DNA from: Talpa occidentalis
Lineage: Eukaryota > Chordata > Mammalia > Eulipotyphla > Talpidae
DNA length: 64,000 nucleotides
Direction of reading: 5' to 3'
Assembly: GCF_014898055.3 (NCBI RefSeq)
Contig: NW_023604295.1
Location: forward strand, 92,953,591-93,017,590
The notes beneath the pieces are model-generated. The model saw nothing but the letters and a program-made list of their open reading frames with translations. It was not told the DNA's origin and did no database searches. Made by a program: the position numbers and the translations under genes. This document shows positions 24,077 to 36,517 of this stretch, piece by piece (position 1 is the stretch's first letter; each line of letters opens with the position of its first letter).

Positions 24077-24200
24077 TGGTCAGTCTGCTTGTTCTGTTCC
24101 CCACTCTGTCTCTGGTGAAGCCTCTCAACCCCCCCACATCTCTGGATTGTACCCCAGCTCTTGTATATATAGATAAATAAATGTTTTTTTTTAAAAAATA
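24077..24200 (+). mobile_element. SINE, group B, 5'-truncated
   Basis: Only the 3' half is present: 'ggtcagtctgcttgttctg' through 'accccagctcttgtatata' and a TAAA/T-rich tail. The tRNA-like half is missing, so pol III promoter boxes are absent. The possible TSD (aaattat at 24062-24068 and about 24199-24205) is weak. Confidence 0.88.
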
Positions 24201-24205
24201 AATTA

Positions 24206-25254
24206 TCACAAGGCTTCCTATATGTGCTAGCAAGTATATAACTACACAATAATATTTAAATTATAATAGTTGAAACACGCATCAATACAGCCCTATAGTT
24301 TCCAGGTAAATAATGGTGACATATTCCACCTTTATCATTTGTCACTAGAGTTTAAAAAATGCCTTATGTTATTTCAATGGTTTACATATAAATAGCAATG
24401 AAAATTTCATTACCTAGAATAGAAAATAACCATGTAAAATCAATGAAGTCAGTACAACTTCAAAAATAATACTTTGCAAATCCACTTAAGTTACAGTGCA
24501 TAAATCATATGCCCTCAATGATATGTAACTAGATTTCAGTTATTATGTTACCAGAACGTTTATATATTTGAAAACACTTCAAATATTTCATTATTTTCTT
24601 AGCTAAAATAATGGCTGTTTTTTGATCTCCTACTCCTTTCATTTATACTAAAATTATATTAGCTACATGATTCTTGAGAAATGAAAGAATAAAGTGCGTA
24701 GTAAAGAGGATGGATTAAAAGAGGAAGAGAGGAAAGGATCACAAATACTTTACACATTGATTTAATAAAGGCATGTTTTACAGCATGTTAGTAAACATAA
24801 GTCTCAATTTCATTTAAACACAATAACTTCCATTCTGTTTTTCAGTAAGGAACAAAATCACATAGTATCAGTCCATGTTATAATATAGTCCCAAAGAACA
24901 TTCTTTGTGGGGCTTAGACAAATAACCTAAATGTTAAGTCATATATACAATAAGTTCTGACTTGATGACATCAATATGTTCTTGAAAATTGAGACTTTAA
25001 GCAAATTGACAAATAACAAATGCAATCCTCCAATAACAATAACGTTCTTTTGTTTAACACTCCCCAGGATATTTTTATTTTCTCATCAACATCATAAAAA
25101 AATGATATTAAATGGAACATTATTGTAGAGCCTGCTGTACTTCCAAGGAACATTGTATTATAGTAAGGTCTTTGAACATCCGCAATATATTTAGGTAAAT
25201 GAAAATATTCACTTTATTTTCCATTTGTGAAGAATATCCCAACCACTCCTTCTT
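24206..25254. other. 1 kb without recognised features
   Basis: AT-rich. No gene, RNA or repeat family recognised. Confidence 0.5.
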
Positions 25255-25269
25255 TGCAATGTTATTTTA

Positions 25270-25538
25270 TTTTATTTTATTAAAGATTTATTTCTTTATT
25301 TATACAAGCACTCGGTACAGTCAGAAGCACGGGAGGGTAAGAGAATTCACCAGAGCCAGAGCGGAGAGCAGAACAGCCAGACTGACAAAGTACACTACTT
25401 AGGGGAGCAGCAGGCACAGCAGGAGAGATCTGTGTGCCATGTGGGACCCTCACCGGCAGCCAGTGATCAGCCAGCACTGTAGAGGCTGTGGGCAGCTTCG
25501 CAGCCCAGAGCTCAACTGCTGCGCCACCGAGGAGGCCC
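25270..25538 (-). mobile_element. tRNA-derived SINE, group A
   Basis: Full minus-strand copy with tail (TTTTA)n. A perfect 15-bp TSD, tgcaatgttatttta, lies at 25255-25269 and 25539-25553. It has the 'cagactgacaaagtac' variant rather than the 'aaggaccgaag' one. Confidence 0.95.
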
Positions 25539-25553
25539 TGCAATGTTATTTTA

Positions 25554-26220
25554 AAAGTCTGTTCACTTCCAGAATTTTTATTGCTTTTTTTCTAATTTGA
25601 TTATTATTTTCCTAAAATAACCAACAAGTATTTTACAATTCTGTATACAAAAAGGAAAATGTAGTTTATAATTATTCAAACTAGATGCCACAGTAGCACA
25701 TTGGCCAGAATTCCTAACTAACAGAAATACATAATTTCTTGATTTTTTTCTTTTTCCTTTATTCTTCATTTTAAAAATAAAATCTCACATGCTACCAACA
25801 TGAGCATCTCTGAATTGAAAGGTCAAGTTACTAGCAAATGCTGAATACTGTAATGTTACTTTGTCTCAGAAAAAAAAAAAAATTGACCCCTTGTGTTATT
25901 CTTAGGGAAATATGACTTTCGAATTGTTAAGAAACTAAAATTAAAAGGTCATAATGTCCTTGGGGGTGGTGAAAAAGCAATGTTGTATAATGGATCATCT
26001 TCCTCTACTCAGGCTCAAGCCTGTCTAGAAATGTGGTTGTCTAAAGGGAAGGCTACGTCAGCATGTGAATGACAAAAGACCTTCAAAAATAATTTTGCAA
26101 GCCGTGGGTTCTTATTAGAATAATAAGTTTGGAATTCAAGATAAAATAATGCTCAGTATAATAAAGAATTGTGTGAAGATGGAAAATTTATTTCTGAGCC
26201 TCAATTTCTTCATATAAAAT
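25554..26220. other. AT-rich sequence without recognised features
   Basis: Nothing recognisable except an A-run at 25870-25882. Confidence 0.5.
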
Positions 26221-26230
26221 GAAAATTTGG

Positions 26231-26517
26231 GGGTCTCCCTGGTGGTTCAGCGGTTAAAGACAGCACTATCAAGCTATCCCCAGCTACTGAAGCACAAATA
26301 TGATTACTGGCCAGGCAGGGAGCAACCTACATGGCAAGACAGACCTCTTCTCTCTCTCCCGCTGCTCCCCTCAGCAATGCATTTCAGTAGATCTGCCTGT
26401 TCTGGTTCCTACTCTCTGGTGAATCCTCTCACCCTGCACCCCCCACCCTGCCCCGCTGCATCTCTGGCTTACACCCCAGTTCTTGTATGCACAAATAAAT
26501 AAATCTTAAAAAAAAAA
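26231..26517 (+). mobile_element. tRNA-derived SINE, group B
   Basis: Starts gggtctccctggtggttc and ends 'gcacaaataaataaatctt' plus A. A 10-bp TSD, gaaaatttgg, lies at 26221-26230 and 26518-26527. An extra C-rich stretch, 'caccccccaccctgccccg' near 26436-26456, lengthens the 3' half. Confidence 0.93.
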
Positions 26518-26527
26518 GAAAATTTGG

Positions 26528-27088
26528 GATCATCTATTGTTTCTCAAACAATGAACACACATTTTCATCTCTTCTTATGTTTGAAATATAGAAATTAGGT
26601 AACTTACAGAGTAAAGCTTTTTTAAACCCCTAAAAGGTGATCTCTAAAATACTTTCCAGTTTATACCTTATAATGTTAGAATAATGAATTCTCCAGACTT
26701 CAGTCCTTCTATGATAACTTTAATTTTCAATAATTGTGTGTCAAAAGCCTTGACACAAAAGGCACTTGACTTGCAAGGCAGAATTGCTAGAAATACCAAG
26801 TAATATATGACATATAAGCATCTTTAAGAAATATAGAATCTGCTAAATGAAGAAAGACAAGTAAACAGATAAGAGCAACAGAAAATTGCAGGTGCACAGA
26901 GAGAATTAGGTAACCATGGAAGAAAGCTAGTTTTCCTTGGGGCATTTTGAGACAACTAGTTCAGAAATATTTTATGTTAAACAAGTGATATTTGATATTC
27001 CTGGAAAGATGAAAAGGGTTGTTTAGAAGAAAGGAATTTCCAGACAAAAATAACATAAAATTAAAAACAAAGTCTTCCTGAAACAGCT
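26528..27088. other. Sequence without recognised features
   Basis: No gene or repeat family visible. Confidence 0.5.
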
Positions 27089-27099
27089 GGAATGCTCTT

Positions 27100-27361
27100 T
27101 TTTTTTTTTAAGATTTCATTTATTTATTTATACGAGCACTGGGTACAGTCAGAAGCGCGGGAGGGTGGAGCGGGGAGCAGAGCAGGCAGAAGGACCGAAG
27201 TACACTGCTGAGGGGAGTAGCGGGCGGCAGGAGAGGTCTGCGCGCCATGTGGGACCCTCCTCCGGTGGCCGGGGAGCAGCCGGGGATCGAACTGGCGCTG
27301 CCAAGGCTGCGGGCAGCTTCGCAACCCAGCGCTCAACCGCTGCGCCACCGGGGAGGCCCAT
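27100..27361 (-). mobile_element. tRNA-derived SINE, group A long form
   Basis: Contains the 'ccggggagcagccggggatc' stretch and 'gaaggaccgaagtac'. It lacks about 20 bp of the gaattctctc region ('gagggtggagcggggag'). TSD: ggaatgctctt at 27089-27099 and ggacatgctctt at 27362-27373, with one indel. Confidence 0.94.
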
Positions 27362-27373
27362 GGACATGCTCTT

Positions 27374-27876
27374 AGTAACTATTCATTGCTCAATAATGGT
27401 AGGGCATAGATTATGAGGGTAGATACAGAAAGACGGTATGTTAGAGAGGTAGGCAGAGGTTAAATTTTGTGGACTAAATTCTTAATACTGGTTTTGTTCT
27501 GTAGACAAAGGACTTTTTAGGCAGTGGCAACATGAATAAAGTGTCAGATTTGATTTTAGATAAAGTTCTTTAAGATAATAAAGTATTAACAAGATATCAC
27601 TGGTTAATTTATGGATTTAGGATTATTAGGTATAATATTCAAAGAACAAACTTGTAAAACTGAAGCATACACACAAAAAAAGAATGCCACAAATATTCTG
27701 TTCAATCAACTAATTAATGAGGGAAACATGAACATTGGGGAACTACTTATAGGCAACAGGCAATTTTTTAAAGAATGCTAAGACTATTTGATTATTGATA
27801 CTTTCAAAACTGATTGATGGTCACAAGTGCAACAAACTGTAACCTTTAGTTATTTGTTCCATCAAATGGGAGCAAT
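27374..27876. other. Sequence without recognised features
   Basis: No gene or repeat family visible. Confidence 0.5.
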
Positions 27877-27886
27877 TTAGATTTCT

Positions 27887-28161
27887 TTAAAAAAAAAGAT
27901 TTATTTATTTATGCATGCAAGAATTGGGGTATAAGCCAGAGATACAGGGGGTGAGAGGATTCACCAGTCACAGAGCGGGGAACAGAACAGGCAGACAGAC
28001 TGAAATACACTGCTGAGCAGAGCAACAGGCAACTCAGGAGAGGTCTGCTTCGCCATATAGGTTGCTCCCTGGCTGGCCACAGATGGAACTCGTGCTGCAG
28101 AGGCTGAGGTTAGCTTCATAGTGCTGTACTTAATCCCTTGCGCCACCAGGGAGTCCCCAGG
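27887..28161 (-). mobile_element. tRNA-derived SINE, group B
   Basis: Minus-strand copy from the tail 'aaagatttatttatttatg' to 'gcgccaccagggagtcccc'. A 10-bp TSD, ttagatttct, lies at 27877-27886 and 28162-28171. Confidence 0.94.
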
Positions 28162-28822
28162 TTAGATTTCTAAATGATAAAACTCAACGATTTTTAACAC
28201 TTAAATTTACTACATGTTAAACTTATCAATAGCAGGCAATAAATTGAAAAGTTTATTTCCCAAAATTTTGTGGGGGCCCATATTACTCTTTAAGGTGAAA
28301 ATACATGCCGTCCACCATTTTCTTGACCTATTTCAAATTTTGGATTTTTATTTTTTACCTAGGTAATCTACATTCTCGGTATTTTAGTATGCACTCTCCA
28401 TTCTGCTGTATTTGTATACCATGTCATTGAACAATTTAAACATGCATATATAAAGACCTTACATCATTCATTTTAAAATGTCAAGCTAAATACAGCATTT
28501 TAGAAAAGATTTCTTGACTCTAGAAATATTTATGGACTATGTTAAATGATGGCTCTGGTTATCATTTCTAAAAATTTGTTTAGGTATATTTGTTTTCTCC
28601 AACATTGCAATCTATCATACTTTTTAAAAGGTAATTCTTTGTTCCTCTATTATAAGCAGTTCCCTCACCACACAAATTTTCATTGGCTAAATTGCAATCC
28701 TGGACTTTTTTATGCCAATATGCTATAAGAAAAGCAGGTGGGCATTAGGCATAGCTATTCTGTCATTGATGTTGTTCTACTCATTATACTGAAGGGAAGA
28801 AGAGGATGTATGAATTTCATTT

Positions 28823-28857
28823 GATGTGAACTTGGATGTGAACTTGGATGTGAACTA
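28823..28857. repeat. 12-bp tandem repeat, about 3 copies
   Basis: Units of gatgtgaacttg at 28823-28834 and 28835-28846, and a partial third at 28847-28857. Confidence 0.9.
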
Positions 28858-29441
28858 TGTGACCGTCAATCTAATATTTAACATGTTTAAAAGCTTACTA
28901 CTATCCCTGATTTTAGATGTTCATCCTGAATATATTGATACATTTGTTTCATAAACCATTTCTGTAAATTCAGTATCTTGACAATATATGATGTGATGAT
29001 AATATTTTATGAATATTTGTGAATGGTTAATAATTTTAATTCACTTCCACATCCCTCAATAGGGAATGTGAAGATAAGTACCCTTTATATGCTGGTATGG
29101 TTTTATCTTTACACTTTTAAGTCTAGGTGATCTGGGAGCGAAATATAAATAAGCCATTGAACACTAATAGAAGTTCAGAGACCAGTTAGTCTACATCCCA
29201 TGTAATTGTATTTTGGACAAATGTTTTTAAACAGTTAATCAGCTTGTCTATAAAGCATATATATTATGCAAAATATGTGTTCATTTGTCTTCCTAGGTGT
29301 TTTTCTAATTAATTTCCTTTGAGAACTGGACTTGTGTTAGATAACTGAAAATTAATTCTATTCACTCATGTAACAAATAATTATTGAACTTTTCAAAACT
29401 TCAGGAACCTGAATAAATTGCATCTTATGAATTCTTCAGAT

Positions 29442-29479
<38 letters not shown>
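29442..29479. repeat. (TA)n microsatellite
   Basis: About 18 uninterrupted AT dinucleotides, likely length-variable. Confidence 0.92.
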
Positions 29480-29481
<2 letters not shown>

Positions 29482-30751
29482 TTCTGAAGTTGAAAGTAAA
29501 GATATTGCTTCATGACTTTCTTTCACATACCCCTACATGTTAGTAACCATCTTAGTACTAAAACCTATGCTTTCAAAGGTCTTACATGGAGAAAGTCAGA
29601 TGATGAGTAAACATATACTTATATAAATAAATAAGAAAGTTTCCTGTGGTGATAAGAGTTTTGTAGAAAAATAAGGGAGATGCATGTGCTTGTCATTGAG
29701 CAGTTCTCTAGAAGAAGAGACCAAGTTCAAATCTCTTTGAGGGAGTTAATTTATCATTAAAGTTTAATGACAAAAGGAAGCCCAGAAAGAAAAGATAAGG
29801 GAAGAATATTCAAGACCAAGGGAACAAAGTAAATAGGGAATAGATATTCATCCTTAAATATTAGAAGAAATGAAATACAGGCTTAAAGAGAAGAGTATGA
29901 GGTGTTGTTGATTGTAAATGTAATACAGAGAACGATCAATGGCTAAAATAAATAAAATATAATAAAAATGCTCTATCTTGTGAAATTTGAGAACTTAATT
30001 TTTCCCATTTATATTATTGAACCCAAATTTATGCATGAAAATATACCATGCAGTTATTTAAGGTACTCTGAATATTACTGCAGGGAAGATAGCTTAGCTT
30101 TTATCTGAGCAATTATCTTGTCCTGTGCTTTCATTTTGGTCAAATGAAGAAGAGTACTGTTAGTCCTTATTATAATAATGAGTGAGAATAATAGTACTTG
30201 CAGAGTCATGCTTGAAAGATATGGATTCTATCACTCATACAAAAATCTATTCTTGCATCCTATTTTTTTTCAGCACCTGATCTTCATCCTTTCATATGTT
30301 TCCTCCCATAATAAATCTAAATGTGTTTTGATTTCATTGACCCAAACTTAACGATCTTTAGAAGGAACAGTACTGAATTCAGTAAGAGAGATCTACTAAA
30401 ACTGGGAGGAGAAACCAGGATGGGACTTTGACTTATCCAGAGTTCTTGGTTCTAAGAAGTAAAAGCAACTCTAGTTAACTAGCCAAGAAGTGTTTGTTAA
30501 AATAATTTTTGAGGCTCACAACTTTTATAAGATGAAGGAAGACTGATATGTTAGTAGGAAATAAGACAGATACTGAAAAAAAGAGGTGGGAAAGATAAGA
30601 GAGTCCTCTTGTGAAATGTGATTAGTAGAATTTAATCAACATTCAGGAATATTCAATGCCTTGATGCAACATTTTAACTTCATTTATTTCTTGTTTGTTG
30701 TTACTATTATTGTTTTAATTTCAAAATGCTTCCTAGTTTTTTTTGACATTT

Positions 30752-31095
30752 TTTGATTGTCTATTTTTACTGAGATATAATTGACATCTAATAGTTTCAA
30801 GCACAAAAAATAATGATTCATTATTTGTATATATTATGAGATGATCACCACAATAAGTCTAGTTACATATTTCAACACACAACTTTTTTTCTTGTGAAAA
30901 GAACTGCTAACATCTACTCTCTTAGCTACATTCTAATATATTTACTATTAATTATAGTCTACAAACTTTTATTATATGCAAAGTATATATTTTCATCTTG
31001 TTGTAAAAAGACCTAGCTACTCTGACTTCTTCACTTTTGAGACTATTGTTTTATAATTGAACTATAACTTGCTGGCTGTGATTATTGTATCACCA
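30752..31095 (-). mobile_element. Old LINE-1 3'UTR, minus strand
   Basis: The reverse strand has the typical old L1 3'UTR: 'actgagatataattgacat', 'gagatgatcaccacaataa', 'aagtctagttacat' and 'tctactctcttagctacat' in the expected order. No ORF2 follows to the right, so this is a truncated copy or only the 3' end is recognisable. Confidence 0.85.
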
Positions 31096-31813
31096 TTTCT
31101 TTCATGATTTAGTAACTATTACTCTAATATTTTAGAAATTGTAAGTTGCCAGGAAGATGTCTCAAGGACAGCCTGTTTTAACATTTTCTCCTGGAACATT
31201 TTCTTTTTTCTACATTGATGCCCAAAATATTATCTGCTAATGAATGACTTTTAATAAATCAGTTTAGAGTAATTGTTGTGTCACATGTTCTATGTGTAGT
31301 TTATCTATTTCTTCATACTGCAGATTAGTTCTTCACTTCACAGAACTTTGTTCAAGTTGTTATTTCTGAAAAATATTGATAAATTTGTTATGTCTCTATT
31401 TTGGGTAAGTCAGTAATGCTTCAGTTGTATCAGTCTTTGCTTCTTCCATGTGATTTTGCTTTTCACTGACAGTTTTCTTACATGACAGCTTTTTCATTTA
31501 TATGGCTACAGTTCCCAAAGTTAATAAATTATTTTTGGAAATTTTTAGTATTTCTTGTCATTCTAAATTCTTCAAATTAGTTTTATGATATATGTTGGTC
31601 CTAATTATTATGCAGTTTTTCTTTTATTACATCAACATATCTCTGGATATTTGTATCACTGTATTCATATTCACCTTATTATTTCACAGCACAAACCATT
31701 TCTAAAGAATTAGTCCTGCTTCCTTATTTTTATTTTTCTGTGCTGAAGTAATTTTTTACTATCCTCTGCAAAATATAATATTTTACTCATCATTTAAGCA
31801 AATCATACCATTT
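31096..31813. other. Sequence without recognised features
   Basis: AT-rich. It may hold further decayed L1 sequence, but I cannot place it. Confidence 0.4.
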
Positions 31814-31826
31814 TAAAATGATCTGG

Positions 31827-33382
31827 TTCTCAATGCTATTCCAATAAACATTTCAATGTCATTCTTCACAGAAATAGAACAATTATTGATGAATTCATAT
31901 GGAATCACCAAAAACCCCAAATAGCCAAAGCTCTCCTGAAAAAAAAAAAGGGAATGGAGGCATCACACTCCCAGACTTCAAACTATAATACAAAGCCATA
32001 ATCACCAAAACTGCATGGTATTGGAACAAGAACAGACACACAGACCAATGGAATCAAATAGAAAATCCAGAAATAAACCCACAGATTTATGGTCAACTAA
32101 TCTTTGACAAAGGAGCAGAGAACTTGCACTGGAGCAAAGAAAGTTTGTTCAATAAAAGGTGCTGGGAAAACTGGGTCACTACATGCAAAAGAATGAAGAT
32201 TGACTACTACCTCACACAATGCACAAAAAAACAACTCAAAATGGATTAAAGAACTATACATAAGACCTAAAACCATAAAATATATAGAAGGAAATATAGG
32301 CAAAACACTACATGATATGCACATCAAAGACATCTTTACAGACACATCACCCAAAGCAAAGATAGTGAGGGCAAAGATAAACAGCTGGGACTACATCAAA
32401 TTGAAGAGCTTCTGCACAGCAAAAGAGACAATAACCAAAACAAAGAGAAACCCCACCGACTGGGAGAACATTTTTGCACACAACACTAATGATAAAGGAC
32501 TGATCACAAAAATCTACAAAGAGCTGATGAGACTCAACAAAAACAAAGAAAATAATCCAGTCAAAAATTGGGCAGAAGAGCTAAAAAGAAACTTCTCTGA
32601 AGAAGAAATGCAAATGGCCAACAGACATATGAAAAAATGTTCAACATCACTTGGAATCAGGGAAATGCAAATCAAAACTACCATGAGATACCATCTCACA
32701 CCAGTGAGAATGGCACATATTAAAAAAACTAGCAACAACAAATGTTGGCAAGGGTGTGGAGAAAAAGGAACTCTCCTGCACTGTTGGTGGGAGTGCAAAC
32801 TGGTCCAACCACTATGGAGAGCTGTGTGGAGATTTCTTGACCAACTAAACATAGAGCTTCCATATGATCCAGCAATTCCACTCCTAGGTATTTACCCAGA
32901 GGATAGAGTAACATCAATTTCAAAGAGCACCTGCACACCTATGTTTATAGCAGCACTATTCACAATAGGTAAGCTTTGGAAACAACCCAAATGCCCAAAA
33001 ATAGATGACTGGATCAAGAAGATGTGGTACATATACACAACAGAATATTACTGAGCATTCAAAAAAGATAAACACATGCAATTTGCAGCAACATGGATGG
33101 CGCTGGAAGGGATCATGCTCAGCGAAATAAGCCAGAAAGAAAAAAAAAATACCGGATGGTCTCACTCATAGCAGGAATCTAGAAATCTTAAATAAGGGAC
33201 CAGGAAAAAGAACAACTATAAGAAAGAAAATATCAAAATCAACAAACAACTATGAACCAGAGACACCCTATGAGGGGTGGGGCGCAGGGAAAGGAGGGCT
33301 TCGGGTCAAAATAAGGGGGTTGCAATTGTATGGGGAATATAAAAATAAAATTTAATAAATAAATAAATAAATAAATAATAAA
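31827..33382 (+). mobile_element. Young LINE-1, 5'-truncated, with TSD
   Basis: About 1.55 kb of ORF2 3' half plus 3'UTR, from 'caatgctattccaataaac' to 'gaatataaaaataaaattt' and a long AAAT tail (33355-33385). A perfect 13-bp TSD, taaaatgatctgg, lies at 31814-31826 and 33383-33395. It shares variants with the 21.5 kb copy. It is the longest uninverted young L1 here. Confidence 0.96.
32200..33054 (+). pseudogene. L1 ORF2 C-terminal fragment with premature stop
   Basis: ORF2 frame with the cysteine motif C182-x3-C186-x7-H194-x4-C199 (from the ATG at 32200). Trp/Arg after the first Cys now reads W-Q. A stop at 33052-33054 replaces the Ser codon after the E-Y-Y found in the other copies, removing about 46 C-terminal codons. 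No catalytic domain. Confidence 0.9.
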
Positions 33383-33530
33383 TAAAATGATCTGGCTCAA
33401 GGTAGTCTTCTTAGTTCTGACATAGTTAATGGATTCTTTCTCTTAGCTCAGAAATAGGTTAGGTACTCAGCCAGTGCAAAATACGTGGACCTGTTTCCCT
33501 TCCATTTTCTATGCAGAGTGCAATGGAAGG

Positions 33531-33581
33531 AGGAAGAGACACCTTCAAGAAGAAGACACAAGGAAGAGACACCTTCAAGAA
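33531..33581. repeat. 21-bp direct repeat, two copies
   Basis: aggaagagacaccttcaaga occurs at 33531-33550 and 33561-33580, 30 bp apart, in a purine-rich patch. The linking sequence ('agaagacaca') partly repeats the unit, suggesting local duplication. Confidence 0.88.
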
Positions 33582-33669
33582 AGTATATGCAACCACATGT
33601 TATATTTCACAATATAACTTTCACTATGTAACTGTCAGAGTACTATTACTGTCGAAAGACATTTTTACA

Positions 33670-33870
33670 GGGCCTCCCTGGTGGCGCAAGGGGTTAAGTC
33701 AGCAGACCTCTCCTGTCTTGCCAGTGCTCCCCTCAGCAGTTTATTTCAGTCAGTCTGCCTGTTCTCTCCCCACTCTGTCTCTGGTGAATCCTTTCACTCC
33801 CCTGCACCTCTGGTCTATACCCCAGCTCTTGTATATACATAAATAAATAAAATAAATCTAAAAAAAGAAA
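33670..33870 (+). mobile_element. SINE, group B, with ~75-bp internal deletion
   Basis: The start gggcctccctggtggcgc joins directly from 'aggggttaagtc' to 'agcagacctctcctgtctt', removing the second half of the tRNA-like region including the B box. TSD: gaaagacatttttaca at 33654-33669 and gaaagacattttaca at 33871-33885. The end and tail are normal. Confidence 0.94.
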
Positions 33871-33885
33871 GAAAGACATTTTACA

Positions 33886-34986
33886 TTTTAAATTTTGTAA
33901 ATCACAAGCATTTCTTTCACAAGAATGAAAATGCTATCTATTATTATTTTTTTTTTGTTTCTGCTGTATAACTCTTTCACTATAACTTCAGTACAAAATA
34001 AAAATGATGGAAATATGTACTTATCACCTTCACAAATCTGTAAAAATGAATTAAGAATATCTATGTTTTGTTAACCAGCCAACATGTCTTCTGATGGTTA
34101 TAGGCAGAATTAGGGGCGGTATCCCTTCCTCAACGCTGATCTTCTTTGTTGAAAATTTATGGACTGACTCTCTGAATCCACTGCCAAGTGTTTCTATAGT
34201 AAACATCTTGATAAACAGTGAACAGATATATCAAAAAAGGAAATTAATTGTTAATGAAAAGAAATAGGACGGTTAGGTGACTATCAGATAGGAAAATTTA
34301 CATGTAGAGAGATTGAGATTGGGCAGTAAATGACCCAATTGTGTTAAGGGAACATCTCTTAAAAATCACATTCCATATTATGCAATAATTCAGGAACTGT
34401 TATAATTTCATCTCCTTCCTTATAATCTGAACCAACAGTTCTCAACTCTGTCTGTAAATTCAAATCTCCTAGGGATATTTAAAATGGTGCCTATGCTCAG
34501 GCCCAAACCCGGACTGAATGAAAATCATTTTTGGCAAGAGGCCTAAGATTCGCATGTAATTCTGGCATGAGTGTTGGGAGTCACAAGTTATGTGAACATT
34601 AATGCTGTTGACTTGATTTTTTAAAATAAACTTTTGAATATTACTTTGTTCTACCATAAATGTTTTATTAAATACTAAAAACTTTCCATTACACAATATA
34701 TTTTACAAAGAAAAGGTAAACTTCTAAGAGATGAGAAAATACCTATTAGCCACGCTTAGCAGAATTTCTTAATAAAGCTAATATTGTGTGAGAACAATTC
34801 TTTTATTGATTAAGCATATTTTATTGGACTTTCCTATCTAGCTATGCAGTTACAATGTTACAGTGGTATCTACTAGTATTTATCTCTAAATTCTTCAAAA
34901 TCAAATCAATGTTATGTGAAGATATCGAGAGATCTGTCCATGAAGCAAGCAAATAATAAAGCAAGATATTAAAATTCTTGCTTTTT
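33886..34986. other. 1.1 kb without recognised features
   Basis: AT-rich. No gene or repeat family visible. Confidence 0.5.
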
Positions 34987-34992
34987 CAGCTC

Positions 34993-35248
34993 TTTTTTTT
35001 AAAGATTGATTTAAACATAGAAGAACTGGGGTGTAAGCCAGAGGTGTGGGATGGCGAGAGGATTCACCAGAGACAGAGTGGGGAACAGAACAGGCAGACT
35101 GACTGAAATCCATTGCTAAGGGGAGCAGTAGGCAAGACAGGAGAGATGCCATATGTGGGTCAGCTCCCTGTCTGGGGATCAAACTCAGGCCACAGTAGTG
35201 ATAGTGTGACAGTGCTGAGACTTAATCCCTAGGCCACCATGGATGCCC
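34993..35248 (-). mobile_element. tRNA-derived SINE, group B, diverged
   Basis: Reverse-strand copy from 'taaagattgatttaaacat' to 'aggccaccatggatgcccc'. The matching short repeat cagctc at 34987-34992 and 35249-35254 is the only TSD candidate. Internal mutations (for example the doubled 'gtgatagtgtgacagtgctg') suggest an older copy. Confidence 0.9.
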
Positions 35249-35254
35249 CAGCTC

Positions 35255-36510
35255 CACCAACTCTTTTTAAAAACTGCATTAAATTAGTTTATATTAATAA
35301 ATTCCACTAGCAATGGTATTTTCTTCTATTAGGTTTTTCTGTAGTAAATAAAAAAAGTCTTTCAGGTCCCTCAGATAGTAACTATTGGTGTAATAATTTA
35401 CTATAATTCCACTCTGAATCTTATATCCTGAAGCAATCTAAATTTTGTAATATATGCAGGAAACATGCTTTATTTGTTTCTTCTGTTACATCATTTGGAT
35501 CTTGGAAATTGCATAATAAAATGACTTAATATAAATTCAGTCCAGGAGATTTGCTGATGAAAAGGATGTAGATTTAATCACAAGCAACAGAAAAAAAACC
35601 TGAATATAATGGTGAAAATCAATCATTTGCCACACAAAGAGCAATGAATGATATTTGCTGTTTGATTCAGTGGCCAATACAGTTCCTCTGCTAAGGCCAT
35701 ACATCACTTATAAGATGGCCAAATTTAAGGGTCTAAATATTGATATCAGAGAATTCATAAAACAAATAGATATGAATAAACTGATGAAATAATTTGTTTC
35801 TGTGAGTACTTAGAATTGAATATTTCATTTTTATTAAGTCTATTTAACAAAAACTGCTTTTTTTCTAATTCTACAGGCCTATATATCAAAGTAAAGACAT
35901 TTCTTCAAGATTCTTTCTTACCTAAATCTCCATATGTTCGTTGCCATTCTAGTATTGAAATATCTTGCTTAGAAGCTTTTTTAGATGTCTGAAACCCATA
36001 GGATTTAGGAGCAATCTTAACTAAAATTATAATCTGGATCACATTTACTCATAGCTCAGTATTAGATAACTTCTTCTTTTACTTCACATTGACCTGTAAA
36101 ATTATGAAACTAACAACATCTTTCTCATAGGAACCTGTGCTTGAAGTAATGTTTGCACTATTATCTCTTGCAGAGTACATTAATAATTTCAAAATTATAG
36201 TAACAGTATCAATAGCAATAGAAAGTTACAATAATATTTTCTTCAGAGGCCACCGCCCCTGAGGAATTTAAATTCATTCTAAACGTATCCAAACTGGTCT
36301 TCTGGCAAAGAACATCACGGTTAAAAGGGAAGTTACTTATTAAAAAAGCAAGTATGGCTTTGAGAAATGTGCACAATAAGCATATGCAATCTTTAGATTT
36401 TTTTTTATGGTTATACATCTTGCTGATATCTTCATTTACTTACTTTTGTTTTTCTATACATTTGATGCAGAAAATTATTTTCTTTGTAAATCAAGTATAG
36501 GAAATAAATA
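35255..36510. other. 1.25 kb without recognised features
   Basis: AT-rich with no supported gene or repeat. Confidence 0.5.
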
Positions 36511-36517
36511 AGCCAAT

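Larger units (their letters stand above)
28172..30750. other. 2.6 kb without recognised features
   Basis: The longest stretch here without a recognised transposon. It is AT-rich, with a 12-bp tandem repeat near 28823 and a (TA)n run near 29443. No coding frame is supported: the 28546-28728 frame is short and without features. Ancient repeats too diverged to see by eye may be present. Confidence 0.5.

Noticed and set aside
28546..28728. 60-codon plus-strand frame in a repeat-free stretch
   Set aside because: Length is expected by chance and there is no supporting feature.
32200..33054. A functional L1 ORF2 gene
   Set aside because: Endonuclease and reverse transcriptase domains are missing through 5' truncation, and a premature stop removes the C-terminus.
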